Below, piece by piece: positions 6,541-14,946 of a stretch of 27,257 nucleotides of DNA (within the stretch, counting starts at the first letter, position 1; each line of letters opens with the position of its first letter). Location: assembly GCA_900764215.1 (NCBI GenBank), contig CAAFNI010000480.1, positions 1-27,257 on the forward strand. Direction: 5' to 3'. The stretch is from an uncultured Sutterella sp. (GTDB taxonomy: Bacteria > Pseudomonadota > Gammaproteobacteria > Burkholderiales > Burkholderiaceae_F). The translations under genes and the position numbers were made by a program. Under the pieces are notes generated by a model. It ran no database searches. It was given only the letters and a program-made list of their open reading frames with translations, and was not told where the DNA came from.

Positions 6541-9500
6541 ATGCCCAAGCGTACAGATATCAAGTCCGTTCTCATCATCGGCGCAGGCCCGATTATCATC
6601 GGCCAGGCCTGCGAATTCGATTATTCCGGCGCCCAAGCCTGCAAGGCTCTTCGCGAAGAAGGCTACCGCGTCATTCTGGTGAATTCCAATCCGGCCACGA
6701 TCATGACCGATCCGCAGACGGCGGACGTCACCTACATCGAACCCATCACATGGGAGGTTGTTGAACGCATCATTGCCAAGGAGCGTCCCGACGCGATCCT
6801 GCCGACAATGGGCGGGCAGACGGCTCTCAACTGCGCGATGGATCTCGCTCGACACGGTGTGCTCGACAAGTACGACATCGAGCTCATCGGCGCCAAGCCG
6901 GACGCAATCGACAAGGCCGAGGACCGCGAGCGGTTCAAGGAGGCCATGGACCGCATCGGACTTGAATCCGCACGCTCAGGCGTGGCGTACTCGCTGCGCG
7001 AGGCCAAGGACCTTCAAGCGAAGTTCGGTTTCCCGACCGTTATTCGTCCGTCCTTTACGCTCGGCGGCTCAGGCGGCGGCATCGCCCATGACATGGAGAG
7101 CTTCATCGAGATCTGCGAACGAGGCCTTGAGCTTTCGCCTACGCACGAGCTTCTCATCGAAGAATCGCTGCTTGGCTGGAAGGAGTATGAGATGGAAGTG
7201 GTCCGCGACACTGCGGACAACTGCATCATCGTCTGCTCCATCGAAAACTTCGATCCGATGGGCGTCCATACCGGCGACTCCATCACTGTTGCGCCTGCCC
7301 AGACGCTCACAGACCGCGAATATCAGCGCATGCGCGACGCTTCGATCGCAATTCTCCGCGAAATTGGCGTCGATACGGGCGGCTCCAACGTGCAGTTTGC
7401 CGTCAATCCGGAGACGGGGCGCATGATCGTCATTGAGATGAATCCGCGCGTCTCCCGCTCTTCCGCTCTTGCCTCAAAGGCCACGGGCTTCCCGATCGCC
7501 CGCATTGCCGCCAAGCTCGCCGTAGGCTACACGCTTGACGAACTCCGCAACGAAATTACGGGCGGACTCACCCCGGCCTCCTTTGAGCCGACGATCGACT
7601 ACGTCGTCACCAAGGTGCCGCGCTTTGCATTTGAAAAGTTCCCCGCTGCCAACGACCGTCTCACGACGCAGATGAAGTCTGTGGGCGAGGTGATGGCCAT
7701 CGGACGCACCTTTCAGGAATCTCTGCAGAAGGCTCTGCGCGGCCTTGAAACCGGCCACAACGGGCTCAATGAAACCGGGGCGAAAGGCGAGGCGCTGCGG
7801 CATGAAATCGCTGTGCCTGGTCCGGAGCGCATCTTCTATCTTGCCGACGGCATCCGTTGCGGCATGACGGACGAAGAGCTTCACGAGCTTTCGGCCATTG
7901 ATCCGTGGTTCCTGCACCAGGTCCGCGAGATCGTTGAAACGGAGAACAAGCTCCGCGGCATCTCCCTGGGTTCGCTCACGAAGGACGATATGCTCTTTCT
8001 CAAGCGCAAGGGCTTCTCCGACGCACGACTCGCTCAGCTCACGGGGGAGACGCAGGCCGAAGTCCGAGCCGCCCGCCTGGCCATGGGCGTGCGTCCGGTC
8101 TACAAGCGCGTCGACACCTGTGCGGCCGAATTCGCGACCAACACCGCCTATCTCTACTCCACTTACGAAGAGGAGTGCGAAGCCGACCCGACCGACCGCA
8201 GGAAGGTCATGGTGCTTGGCGGAGGGCCGAACCGCATCGGTCAGGGCATTGAGTTCGACTATTGTTGCGTCCACGCCTCGAAGGCGCTTCGCGCTGACGG
8301 CTGGGAAACGATCATGGTCAACTGCAATCCGGAAACGGTCTCGACCGACTTTGATACTTCGGACCGTCTCTATTTTGAGCCCGTGACGCTCGAGGACGTG
8401 CTCGCCATTTGCGAAGTTGAAAAGCCCGCCGGTGTGATCGTCCAGTACGGCGGTCAGACGCCGCTCAAGCTTTGCCGCGCCCTTGAGGCTGCCGGCGTGC
8501 CCATCATCGGCACAACGCCCGACGCCATCGACTGCGCGGAAGACCGCGAACGCTTCCAGCATCTTCTGCAGAAGCTCAATCTTCATCAGCCGCCCAATCG
8601 AACGGCCCGCACCGAAGAGGATGCCATCAGGCTTGCCGCCGAAATCGGCTACCCGCTCGTCGTGCGTCCCTCCTATGTGCTCGGCGGCCGGGCCATGGAC
8701 ATCGTGCACACGCCCGAAGCCCTGCAACGCTATATGAAGGAAGCCGTTTCAGTTTCCAATGAAAGTCCCGTGCTGCTCGATCGCTTCCTTGACGATGCGG
8801 TTGAAATGGACGTTGACGCCGTGGCTGACGGTCACGAAGTTCAGGTGGCCGGCATCATGGAGCACATCGAACAGGCCGGCGTGCACTCTGGCGACTCAGC
8901 CTGCTCGTTGCCGCCCTACAGCCTTCCGTCCTCCGTGGTCGAGGAGGTCAAGCGTCAGACCAAGCTCATGGCAGAGGCGCTCAACGTCGTGGGTCTCATG
9001 AACGTTCAGTTCGCCGTTCAGCATGCACACTCTGAAAACCCCGTCATCTACGTGCTTGAGGTTAATCCCCGTGCATCTCGTACGGTGCCGTTCGTTTCCA
9101 AGGCGACGGGCAATCCTGTGGCGGCCATCGCAGCGCGCGTCATGGCCGGGCAGACGCTTGCGGAGCAGGGCGTGAATCTTGAGGTGACGCCTCGCTATGT
9201 GAGCGTCAAGGAAGCCGTCTTCCCATTTTCTAAATTCCTCGGCGTCGACCCGGTTCTCGGGCCTGAGATGCGCTCGACGGGCGAAGTGATGGGCGTTGGC
9301 CGCGATTTCGGCGAAGCGCTCTTCAAGAGCCAGCTTGCCGCGGGTTCCAGACTGCCCGAACGCGGCTCCGTGATCATCTCGGTGCGCGAGTGCGACAAGC
9401 CCAAGGCCGTCGTCTGCGCCCACCAGCTCCACCAGGCCGGTTTCCCGCTCGTAGCGACCGCGGGCACGGCGCACGTCATCCAGCAGGCTGGCATTCCGTG

Positions 9501-9765
9501 CCGGACAGTGGGCCGCATCGGCGATGCCGCCGGCGACGTGATCGGCATGATGGAGTCGGGCGACATCACGCTCGTCATCATGTCGGTGGCCGAGCATGAA
9601 GGTGAACTCAACGATGCACGCGCCATCCGCAAGCTCGCATTGGCCAAACAGATCACGTACTACACGACGATGGCCGGCGGTCTTGCCGCCTCCGAGGGCA
9701 TCCGCCACATGCGTTCCGTGCAGGTCTATGATCTTCAGGGACTTCATGCGGGCACGTTGCCCTGA
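6541..9765 (+). CDS. carB: Carbamoyl-phosphate synthase large subunit
   Basis: A 1074-residue enzyme that makes carbamoyl phosphate from bicarbonate, ammonia supplied by CarA, and two ATP. It consists of two homologous halves: the N-terminal carboxyphosphate domain begins IGAGPIIIGQACEFDYSG and the second half begins LGGGPNRIGQGIEFDYCC (about residue 560). Each half has an ATP-grasp core (VIRPSFTLGGSGGG and VVRPSYVLGGRAMD; EMNPRVSRSSALASKATG and EVNPRASRTVPFVSKATG). The C-terminal methylglyoxal-synthase-like domain (from about residue 935) is the usual allosteric region. Length is full and no key motif is missing. The start is 3 bases after the gmhA stop, implying coupling. Confidence 0.98.
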   Translation: MPKRTDIKSVLIIGAGPIIIGQACEFDYSGAQACKALREEGYRVILVNSNPATIMTDPQTADVTYIEPITWEVVERIIAKERPDAILPTMGGQTALNCAMDLARHGVLDKYDIELIGAKPDAIDKAEDRERFKEAMDRIGLESARSGVAYSLREAKDLQAKFGFPTVIRPSFTLGGSGGGIAHDMESFIEICERGLELSPTHELLIEESLLGWKEYEMEVVRDTADNCIIVCSIENFDPMGVHTGDSITVAPAQTLTDREYQRMRDASIAILREIGVDTGGSNVQFAVNPETGRMIVIEMNPRVSRSSALASKATGFPIARIAAKLAVGYTLDELRNEITGGLTPASFEPTIDYVVTKVPRFAFEKFPAANDRLTTQMKSVGEVMAIGRTFQESLQKALRGLETGHNGLNETGAKGEALRHEIAVPGPERIFYLADGIRCGMTDEELHELSAIDPWFLHQVREIVETENKLRGISLGSLTKDDMLFLKRKGFSDARLAQLTGETQAEVRAARLAMGVRPVYKRVDTCAAEFATNTAYLYSTYEEECEADPTDRRKVMVLGGGPNRIGQGIEFDYCCVHASKALRADGWETIMVNCNPETVSTDFDTSDRLYFEPVTLEDVLAICEVEKPAGVIVQYGGQTPLKLCRALEAAGVPIIGTTPDAIDCAEDRERFQHLLQKLNLHQPPNRTARTEEDAIRLAAEIGYPLVVRPSYVLGGRAMDIVHTPEALQRYMKEAVSVSNESPVLLDRFLDDAVEMDVDAVADGHEVQVAGIMEHIEQAGVHSGDSACSLPPYSLPSSVVEEVKRQTKLMAEALNVVGLMNVQFAVQHAHSENPVIYVLEVNPRASRTVPFVSKATGNPVAAIAARVMAGQTLAEQGVNLEVTPRYVSVKEAVFPFSKFLGVDPVLGPEMRSTGEVMGVGRDFGEALFKSQLAAGSRLPERGSVIISVRECDKPKAVVCAHQLHQAGFPLVATAGTAHVIQQAGIPCRTVGRIGDAAGDVIGMMESGDITLVIMSVAEHEGELNDARAIRKLALAKQITYYTTMAGGLAASEGIRHMRSVQVYDLQGLHAGTLP

Positions 9766-9771
9766 CGGATT

Positions 9772-9780
9772 TGGTAAACT
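9772..9780 (+). promoter_or_regulatory. Candidate extended -10 promoter for greA
   Basis: TGGTAAACT just after the carB stop is a TGN-extended -10 element (TAAACT, 4 of 6 matches). No good -35 is visible. It would give greA a leader of about 120 bases containing the stem-loop at 9835-9866. Confidence 0.3.
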
Positions 9781-9834
9781 AACGCCGCACAGACCGGGCT
9801 GCCCCAGTGCAGTCCGGCAGTCCGGATTTTAGAG

Positions 9835-9866
9835 AACGTCCGGCGGGCATTGTCTCGCCGGACGTT
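9835..9866 (+). other. Perfect stem-loop in the carB-greA gap
   Basis: AACGTCCGGCG (9835-9845) and CGCCGGACGTT (9856-9866) form an 11-bp perfect GC-rich stem with a 10-base loop. Only TTT follows directly, with a longer T-run about 20 bases on, near 9886-9892. It could be the carB terminator or an attenuator in the greA leader. In E. coli the greA leader is known to contain an early terminator, which makes the second reading reasonable but unproven here. Confidence 0.55.
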
Positions 9867-9906
9867 TCCATTCGTTCAGAATTCCTTTTTTTCGAGAAAT
9901 ATCAAC

Positions 9907-10389
9907 ATGGTCTCGACCCGCATTCCCATCACGACCCGAGGCGCTGAAAAGCTGAAGGCCGAACTCGACTACCTCAAGAAGGTCGCCCGTCCGAACGTGG
10001 TGGCCGCCATCGCCGAAGCCCGTGAAAAGGGCGATCTCTCCGAAAATGCGGAATACGATGCCGCCCGTGAAGAGCAGGGCCACATTGAGGGCCGCATTGC
10101 AGAACTCGAAGGCAAAATTCCCGCTCTGCAGATCATCGATCCGAAGAGCGTCGACGCCGGCGAACGCATCGTCTTCGGCGCCACGGTGGGTCTTTACGAC
10201 GAGGATGACGACGTGAGCGTCACCTACCAGATCGTCGGTGACGATGAAGCCGATATCAAGGAAAACCGCATTTCGGTCTCCTCCCCGATCGCCCGGGCGC
10301 TCATCGGCAAGTACGAAGGCGACAGCGTTCAGTTCATGGCGCCCAAGGGACTCGTTGCGTACGAAATCGAATCCGTCGAATACATCTGA
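9907..10389 (+). CDS. greA: Transcription elongation factor GreA
   Basis: A 160-residue factor that enters the RNA polymerase secondary channel and stimulates cleavage of backtracked transcripts. The N-terminal coiled coil carries the signature EAREKGDLSENAEYDAAREEQ with the conserved acidic tip. The C-terminal FKBP-like domain ends in ARALIGKYEGDSVQFMAPKG. The ATG at 9907 gives the usual N-terminus (PITTRGAEKLKAEL). An in-frame ATG at 9850 would start inside the stem-loop and add 19 atypical residues. The carB-greA order is common in Betaproteobacteria. It ends at a strong terminator shared with yhbY. Confidence 0.97.
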   Translation: MVSTRIPITTRGAEKLKAELDYLKKVARPNVVAAIAEAREKGDLSENAEYDAAREEQGHIEGRIAELEGKIPALQIIDPKSVDAGERIVFGATVGLYDEDDDVSVTYQIVGDDEADIKENRISVSSPIARALIGKYEGDSVQFMAPKGLVAYEIESVEYI

Positions 10390-10413
10390 TCCGGATTTTT
10401 TGAAGCCCTTGAC

Positions 10414-10452
10414 AACAAAAGAGCGCAGCCCTTGGGACTGCGCTCTTTTGTT
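10414..10452. terminator. Bidirectional terminator between greA and yhbY
   Basis: AACAAAAGAGCGCAG (10414-10428) and CTGCGCTCTTTTGTT (10438-10452) form a perfect 15-bp stem with a 9-base loop. The A-rich and T-rich ends supply a U-tract on either strand, as expected between convergent genes. Confidence 0.9.
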
Positions 10453-10470
10453 CGGTGTTCCGGGCTGGCT

Positions 10471-11004
10471 TTAGGAGCGGGAGCCCGCTCCCTTCTTCGT
10501 CACGCGGTTCTTCTTGGAGCGCGAGCGAACGGGAATCGGAGAGGCGGCCTTCTTCTTTTTTTCTCCGGGCTTTTTGGAGGCAACTTTTTTGGCGGGCTTG
10601 GCGGTTGCCTTGAGCGGCAAGCGCTTGGCAGGGCTCTGAGAGGTCTCCTTCTTCCCGGCGACGGATGCGGTCTTCATGGAAAGAATGGCCAGACGGGCGG
10701 CTTCGTCGGGATCCTGACGATCGCTTTCTTCGGAGGGACGCCAGAAGATGAGAAGCTTGCCGATCATCTGTACGCGGGCGGCGCTGAGCTTTTCGGCGAC
10801 TTCTGCGTAGATGGATTCAAGCTCCTCGCGGTCGTCGGACGGGACGCGAACCTTGATGAGTTCGTGGTCGTTGAGGGCGCGGTCGATTTCATGAAGCACG
10901 GCATCGGTGAGGCCGTTTGCGCCGAGAAGGACGACTGGGTCAAGATGATGAGCCTGGGAACGAAGGGCCAGACGCGCATCGCGCGCGAGAATGATTTCTT
11001 TCAT
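10471..11004 (-). CDS. yhbY: YhbY family RNA-binding protein with long basic tail
   Basis: A 177-residue protein with an N-terminal CRS1/YhbY (CRM) domain of about 95 residues, a small RNA-binding fold associated with assembly of the large ribosomal subunit. The domain runs from LARDARLALRSQAHHLDPVV through LLGANGLTDAVLHEIDRALNDHELIKVRV, with the GANG loop conserved, to IGKLLIFWRP. The family is usually about 100 residues. Here roughly 70 more residues rich in Lys, Ala, Pro and Ser follow (for example KPAKKVASKKPGEKKKKAAS), probably a disordered RNA-binding tail. The ATG at 11004 was chosen because it starts the domain; upstream in-frame codons run through the inverted repeat. It is divergent from rlmE, another rRNA-maturation gene. 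Confidence 0.9.
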   Translation of the reverse strand: MKEIILARDARLALRSQAHHLDPVVLLGANGLTDAVLHEIDRALNDHELIKVRVPSDDREELESIYAEVAEKLSAARVQMIGKLLIFWRPSEESDRQDPDEAARLAILSMKTASVAGKKETSQSPAKRLPLKATAKPAKKVASKKPGEKKKKAASPIPVRSRSKKNRVTKKGAGSRS

Positions 11005-11018
11005 AATAAACGGATGTG

Positions 11019-11061
11019 CCCCCGCAGCAGGCGTTTCAATGGGAAGCGCCTGCTGCGGGGG
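11019..11061. repeat. 15-bp perfect inverted repeat between yhbY and rlmE
   Basis: CCCCCGCAGCAGGCG (11019-11033) is repeated in reverse complement at 11047-11061, with a 13-base spacer. It fills half of the 85-base divergent gap, so promoters for one or both genes must overlap it or lie inside coding sequence. No U-tract follows on either strand, so it is not a typical terminator. It may be an operator or a 5'-UTR hairpin. Confidence 0.8.
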
Positions 11062-11089
11062 GCTGATAAACAAAGTTGGCTGGGAAAAA

Positions 11090-11761
11090 ATGCCTGTAGC
11101 AACCAAAAAACTGCGCTCCAACCGCGCTTGGATCGAACGTCACATCAATGATCCGTTCGTGAAGCGTTCCAAGGCCGAAGGATATCGAGCCCGCTCGGTC
11201 TACAAACTGACCGAACTTGACGATCGTGAACATCTGCTTCGCCGCGGGATGACCGTGGTTGAGCTCGGCGCGGCGCCGGGAAGCTGGACGCAGATCGTTC
11301 GCGAGCGCTTGTCGGACAGGGACGGTGTTGTCCAGGGCCGCATCATTGCCATGGACATCTTGCCGATGGATCCGATCGACGGCGTGACATTCCTGCAGGG
11401 CGATTTCCGCGAGCAGGAAATCGCGGACAAATTAGCAGAAATTCTTGACGGAGACAAGGTCGACGTCGTTTTAAGCGATATGGCTCCGAATCTTTCGGGC
11501 ATCGCCGCAGCGGACGCCGCACGTTCGCTCCTGCTCAATGAGCTTGCTCACGAGTTCTGCCTCGAGCATCTCAAGCCCAGCGGCGTCTTCGTGACGAAGT
11601 CGTTTCAGGGCTCGGGTTTTTCTCAGTTCGTCGAGGCGCTCAAAAAGACCTTCAAGAAGGTTTATACCCGCAAACCAGCAGCCTCGCGCGACACGTCGGC
11701 CGAAGTCTATCTCGTCGCCCGGGAACTCAAGCCTGTAAAGCAGTCCGCAGGATCGAAATAA
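11090..11761 (+). CDS. rlmE: 23S rRNA 2'-O-ribose U2552 methyltransferase (RrmJ/FtsJ)
   Basis: A 223-residue SAM-dependent enzyme that methylates the 2'-hydroxyl of U2552 in 23S rRNA, a late step in large-subunit maturation. KRSKAEGYRARSVYKL (about residues 21-36) is the family N-terminus with the catalytic lysine. VVELGAAPGSWTQI is the SAM-binding motif I, DVVLSDMAPNLSG contains the catalytic aspartate, and SGVFVTKSFQG the catalytic lysine of the K-D-K-E set. The ATG at 11090 was preferred over an earlier in-frame start inside the inverted repeat because family members begin close to this point. ftsH follows, as in most proteobacteria. Confidence 0.95.
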   Translation: MPVATKKLRSNRAWIERHINDPFVKRSKAEGYRARSVYKLTELDDREHLLRRGMTVVELGAAPGSWTQIVRERLSDRDGVVQGRIIAMDILPMDPIDGVTFLQGDFREQEIADKLAEILDGDKVDVVLSDMAPNLSGIAAADAARSLLLNELAHEFCLEHLKPSGVFVTKSFQGSGFSQFVEALKKTFKKVYTRKPAASRDTSAEVYLVARELKPVKQSAGSK

Positions 11762-11818
11762 TCGGTCACGATTTTTCGTCTTACCGCACAAAGCGGGGAG
11801 GGCAAAGGCGCGTATGGG

Positions 11819-11849
11819 GCGACAATCGCGCGAGGCTAGCGGCTAGAAT
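11819..11849 (+). promoter_or_regulatory. Candidate ftsH promoter
   Basis: A possible -10 TAGAAT (11844-11849) has a weak -35 GCGACA (11819-11824) at a long 19-base spacing. It would leave a leader of about 110 bases before the TTG start of ftsH. The call is tentative. Confidence 0.3.
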
Positions 11850-11966
11850 ATGCCCATTACGCCTTTGCCGATGCCGTCGGGCTTTCGATGCGGGGGCCAT
11901 CTAACAAGACTACGAAGAATGACGGCGCCGGGCCGGAACTTCGGCTCCGCCGTCAGGAGACTTACA

Positions 11967-13982
11967 TTGGACAATAAAATCTTCAGCCGCATCGCCGTTT
12001 GGGCGCTGGTCGGTCTGGTGCTCTTCACGGTTTTCCGCCAGTATGAAGACGCCTACGCCCCGCCGCGCGACACGATCAGCTATACGCAGTTCATGGAGGA
12101 CGCCAAGGCGGGCAAGGTCCGTCGCGTCGATATCCAGGGGCGCACGCTCATCGTCACGCCTCAGACCGGCGAGGAATTCAAGCTCACCAATCCTGGCGAC
12201 ATCTGGATGGTGGATGAGCTCCGAAAGAGCAACGTTCAGATCTACGGCAAGGCCGAAGAAGAACCGTCGCTTCTGACGACCATCTTCATTTCCTGGTTCC
12301 CGATGATTCTGCTCATTGGCGTGTGGATCTTCTTCATGCGCCGCATGCAGGGCGGTGCCGGAGGCGGTGGCGGAGCTTTCAGCTTCGGCAAGTCGAAGGC
12401 CCGCAAGCTTGACGAGGAAAGCAACAAGGTTCGCTTCCGCGACGTTGCAGGCTGCGACGAGGCCAAGGAGGATGTTCAGGAAATCGTGGACTTCCTTCGC
12501 GAACCCAAGCGCTTCCAGCGTCTCGGCGGCCGCATACCGCGCGGCCTGTTGCTCGTCGGGCCTCCGGGAACCGGCAAGACACTTCTTGCCAAGGCAATTG
12601 CAGGTGAAGCTGGAGTGCCGTTCTTTACGATTTCCGGTTCGGACTTTGTTGAAATGTTCGTCGGCGTTGGTGCCGCCCGTGTGCGCGACATGTTCGAGAC
12701 GGCTAAAAAGAACGAGCCTTGCATCATCTTTATTGATGAAATCGATGCGGTCGGCCGCCAGCGCGGCGCGGGTCTCGGCGGAGGCAACGACGAACGCGAG
12801 CAGACGCTCAACCAGATGCTCGTCGAGATGGACGGCTTCGATTCTGGTGCCAACGTGATCGTGATTGCCGCGACGAACAGGCCTGACGTGCTAGACCCTG
12901 CGCTTCTTCGTCCCGGCCGTTTTGACCGGCAGGTGGTCGTGCCTCTGCCGGACATCCGCGGGCGCGACCAGATTCTCAATGTGCACATGCGCAAGATCCC
13001 CGTCGGCAAGGACGTTGACAGCATGGTGATCGCCCGCGGTACGCCCGGCTTCTCCGGCGCCGATCTCGCAAACCTCGTCAATGAAGCTGCGCTTTTCGCC
13101 GCGCGTCGCAACGGGCGCGTCGTGAAGATGTGCGACTTTGAAAACGCCAAGGACAAGATCATGATGGGCGCCGAGCGGCGCGCCATGGTCATGAGTGAGG
13201 ACGAACGCCGCAATACGGCGTATCACGAGTCCGGCCATGCCGTCGTCGCCCGCCTGATGCCCAAGTCCGATCCAGTACATAAAGTGACGATCGTTCCCCG
13301 CGGACGCGCGCTCGGACTGACGATGCAACTTCCGAAGGAAGACCGCTATGCGTATGATCGCCAGTATCTGCTCACGCGCATTGCGATTCTCTTCGGCGGC
13401 CGCATTGCCGAAGAGGTCTTCATGAATCAGATGACGACCGGCGCCTCGAATGACTTCGAGCGCGCCACTCAGATGGCTCGCGACATGGTGATGCGCTACG
13501 GCATGAGCGACAAGCTTGGTCCCATGGTCTACGCTGAAAACGAAGGCGAGGTGTTCCTTGGCCGCTCCGTGACGAAGACGACCAACATCTCTGAAAAGAC
13601 CATGCAGGAGGTCGACGCTGAGGTTCGTCGCATCATCGATGAGCAGTACGCCATCGCTCGTAGGCTCATTGAGGACAACCGCGACAAGATGGAGATGATG
13701 GCCAAGGCGCTTCTCGACTGGGAAACGATTGACGCCGATCAGATCGACGACATCATGGAGGGACGCGAGCCGCGCCCGCCCAAGCCGTCGAAGGACACCG
13801 ACCGCCAGCCTGAAGTACGGCAGGAGGCGTCTCAAGACGCGGGCAAGGCTGCTGAAGAGACTGAGTCAGAATCGACGGAAGCTCCTGAAGATGCCGTTGT
13901 GAAGCCAGCCTCTGAAGAGAGTCGCAAGCCTCAGGACGAGTCTCAGCACGAGCAAGGTGCTCATGATCGCCGCTCCGAATAG
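11967..13982 (+). CDS. ftsH: ATP-dependent zinc metalloprotease FtsH
   Basis: A 671-residue inner-membrane AAA+ protease that degrades misfolded membrane proteins and regulatory targets. Transmembrane segment 1 is at about residues 7-23 (IAVWALVGLVLFTVF), followed by a short periplasmic domain and transmembrane segment 2 (SWFPMILLIGVWIFFM). Walker A GPPGTGKT is at 198-205 and Walker B IIFIDEID at about 253-260. The zinc site HESGH is at 420-424, with Asp496 (NDFERAT) as the likely third ligand. The start is TTG at 11967: AGGAG (11955-11959) lies 7 bases upstream, and the product MDNKIFSRIAVW fits the family, whereas the upstream ATG (11850) adds about 39 unlikely residues. The last ~70 residues are an acidic, Glu/Ser/Pro-rich tail of low complexity. 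Confidence 0.96.
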   Translation: MDNKIFSRIAVWALVGLVLFTVFRQYEDAYAPPRDTISYTQFMEDAKAGKVRRVDIQGRTLIVTPQTGEEFKLTNPGDIWMVDELRKSNVQIYGKAEEEPSLLTTIFISWFPMILLIGVWIFFMRRMQGGAGGGGGAFSFGKSKARKLDEESNKVRFRDVAGCDEAKEDVQEIVDFLREPKRFQRLGGRIPRGLLLVGPPGTGKTLLAKAIAGEAGVPFFTISGSDFVEMFVGVGAARVRDMFETAKKNEPCIIFIDEIDAVGRQRGAGLGGGNDEREQTLNQMLVEMDGFDSGANVIVIAATNRPDVLDPALLRPGRFDRQVVVPLPDIRGRDQILNVHMRKIPVGKDVDSMVIARGTPGFSGADLANLVNEAALFAARRNGRVVKMCDFENAKDKIMMGAERRAMVMSEDERRNTAYHESGHAVVARLMPKSDPVHKVTIVPRGRALGLTMQLPKEDRYAYDRQYLLTRIAILFGGRIAEEVFMNQMTTGASNDFERATQMARDMVMRYGMSDKLGPMVYAENEGEVFLGRSVTKTTNISEKTMQEVDAEVRRIIDEQYAIARRLIEDNRDKMEMMAKALLDWETIDADQIDDIMEGREPRPPKPSKDTDRQPEVRQEASQDAGKAAEETESESTEAPEDAVVKPASEESRKPQDESQHEQGAHDRRSE

Positions 13983-14001
13983 TCGGGGAACAGGCTAAGA
14001 T

Positions 14002-14037
14002 AGGCTGCAGGGCTACACATGGCTCTGCAGCCTTTTT
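14002..14037 (+). terminator. Intrinsic terminator after ftsH
   Basis: AGGCTGCAG (14002-14010) pairs with CTGCAGCCT (14025-14033), with a TTTTT tract at 14033-14037. It lies 20 bases past the ftsH stop and about 30 before folP, so folP-glmM needs read-through or a promoter close by. Confidence 0.85.
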
Positions 14038-14067
14038 CGTTTGGAAAATAAGATCGATAAAAACAAG

Positions 14068-14928
14068 ATGACAGTTCTTCACGAACGCGCCGGCATCTGG
14101 CGCTGCGGTTCAAAGATCTTCGAGACTGACCGCCTTCACCCGCTCGTCATGGGCATCCTCAACGTGACGCCCGACTCTTTTTCGGACGGCGGCACTCACA
14201 ACAACCTTGAGGATGCCGTCGCCTGGGCGCGACGCATGCGCGATGACGGTGCACACATCATCGATGTCGGAGGAGAGTCCACAAGGCCGGGGTTCGATGA
14301 AACCGGCGTAACGCTTGAGGAGGAGCGACGCCGCGTCATCCCCGTCGTGACGCGCCTCGTGAAGGAGGGCTTCATCGTGAGCGTCGACACCTCCAAGCCC
14401 GAGATCATGACTGAGGTGGCTGCGCTCGGCGCGCACATTCTCAACGACATCCGCGGTTTCGAGATGCCCGGTGCGCTTGAAGCCGCAGCGGCTACGATGT
14501 GCGGTCTCGTCGTCATGCATCGTGCGAGCACCACGGACTATAAGGATCTCGTCGGCGATGTTGAGGCCTATCTTCAGGAAAGACAGCGTCGTCTTGAGGC
14601 GCTGGGCGTCTCGGCAGAGCGTATTTGCTGGGATCCCGGATTCGGGTTCGGCAAGACGGTCGAGCAAAATTTTGCCCTCCTTGCAGCCACGGAAAGATTC
14701 GTTGCGTCCGGCCAACCCTATCTGATGGGGCTGTCTCGCAAGTCGTCCATCGGAGCGGCTACGGGCCGAAAAGCGCCGCTTGATCGCATTGCCGGCAGCG
14801 TTGCCGGCGCGCTCATCGCTGTTCAACAGGGAGCTCAGGTGGTTCGTGTGCATGATTGCCGCGAGACTGCCGACGCAATCGCCGTCTGGCGCGCTTGTGA
14901 AGAAGCTAGCGGACAAGGCAGGCAATAA
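14068..14928 (+). CDS. folP: Dihydropteroate synthase
   Basis: A 286-residue TIM-barrel enzyme of folate synthesis that condenses p-aminobenzoate with dihydropterin pyrophosphate; it is the sulfonamide target. Family motifs are MGILNVTPDSFSDGG, IIDVGGESTRPG, SVDTSKPEI, LNDIRGF, WDPGFGFGKT and MGLSRKSSIG. Start choice is between TTG at 14041, which abuts the ftsH terminator, and ATG at 14068. I chose the ATG, although neither has a strong Shine-Dalgarno sequence. glmM follows after 18 bases, the usual order. Confidence 0.95.
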   Translation: MTVLHERAGIWRCGSKIFETDRLHPLVMGILNVTPDSFSDGGTHNNLEDAVAWARRMRDDGAHIIDVGGESTRPGFDETGVTLEEERRRVIPVVTRLVKEGFIVSVDTSKPEIMTEVAALGAHILNDIRGFEMPGALEAAAATMCGLVVMHRASTTDYKDLVGDVEAYLQERQRRLEALGVSAERICWDPGFGFGKTVEQNFALLAATERFVASGQPYLMGLSRKSSIGAATGRKAPLDRIAGSVAGALIAVQQGAQVVRVHDCRETADAIAVWRACEEASGQGRQ

Positions 14929-14946
14929 TTATCAAAGGAGGCCATC

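Noticed and set aside
5046..8727. Long minus-strand open frames opposite carA, gmhA and carB (5046-6125, 5788-6855, 7474-8727)
   Set aside because: All mirror strongly conserved plus-strand enzymes. They arise from high-GC third positions and encode no known motifs.
12891..13835. 314-codon minus-strand open frame opposite ftsH
   Set aside because: It lies entirely inside the conserved FtsH protease domain and its composition is typical of an antisense shadow.
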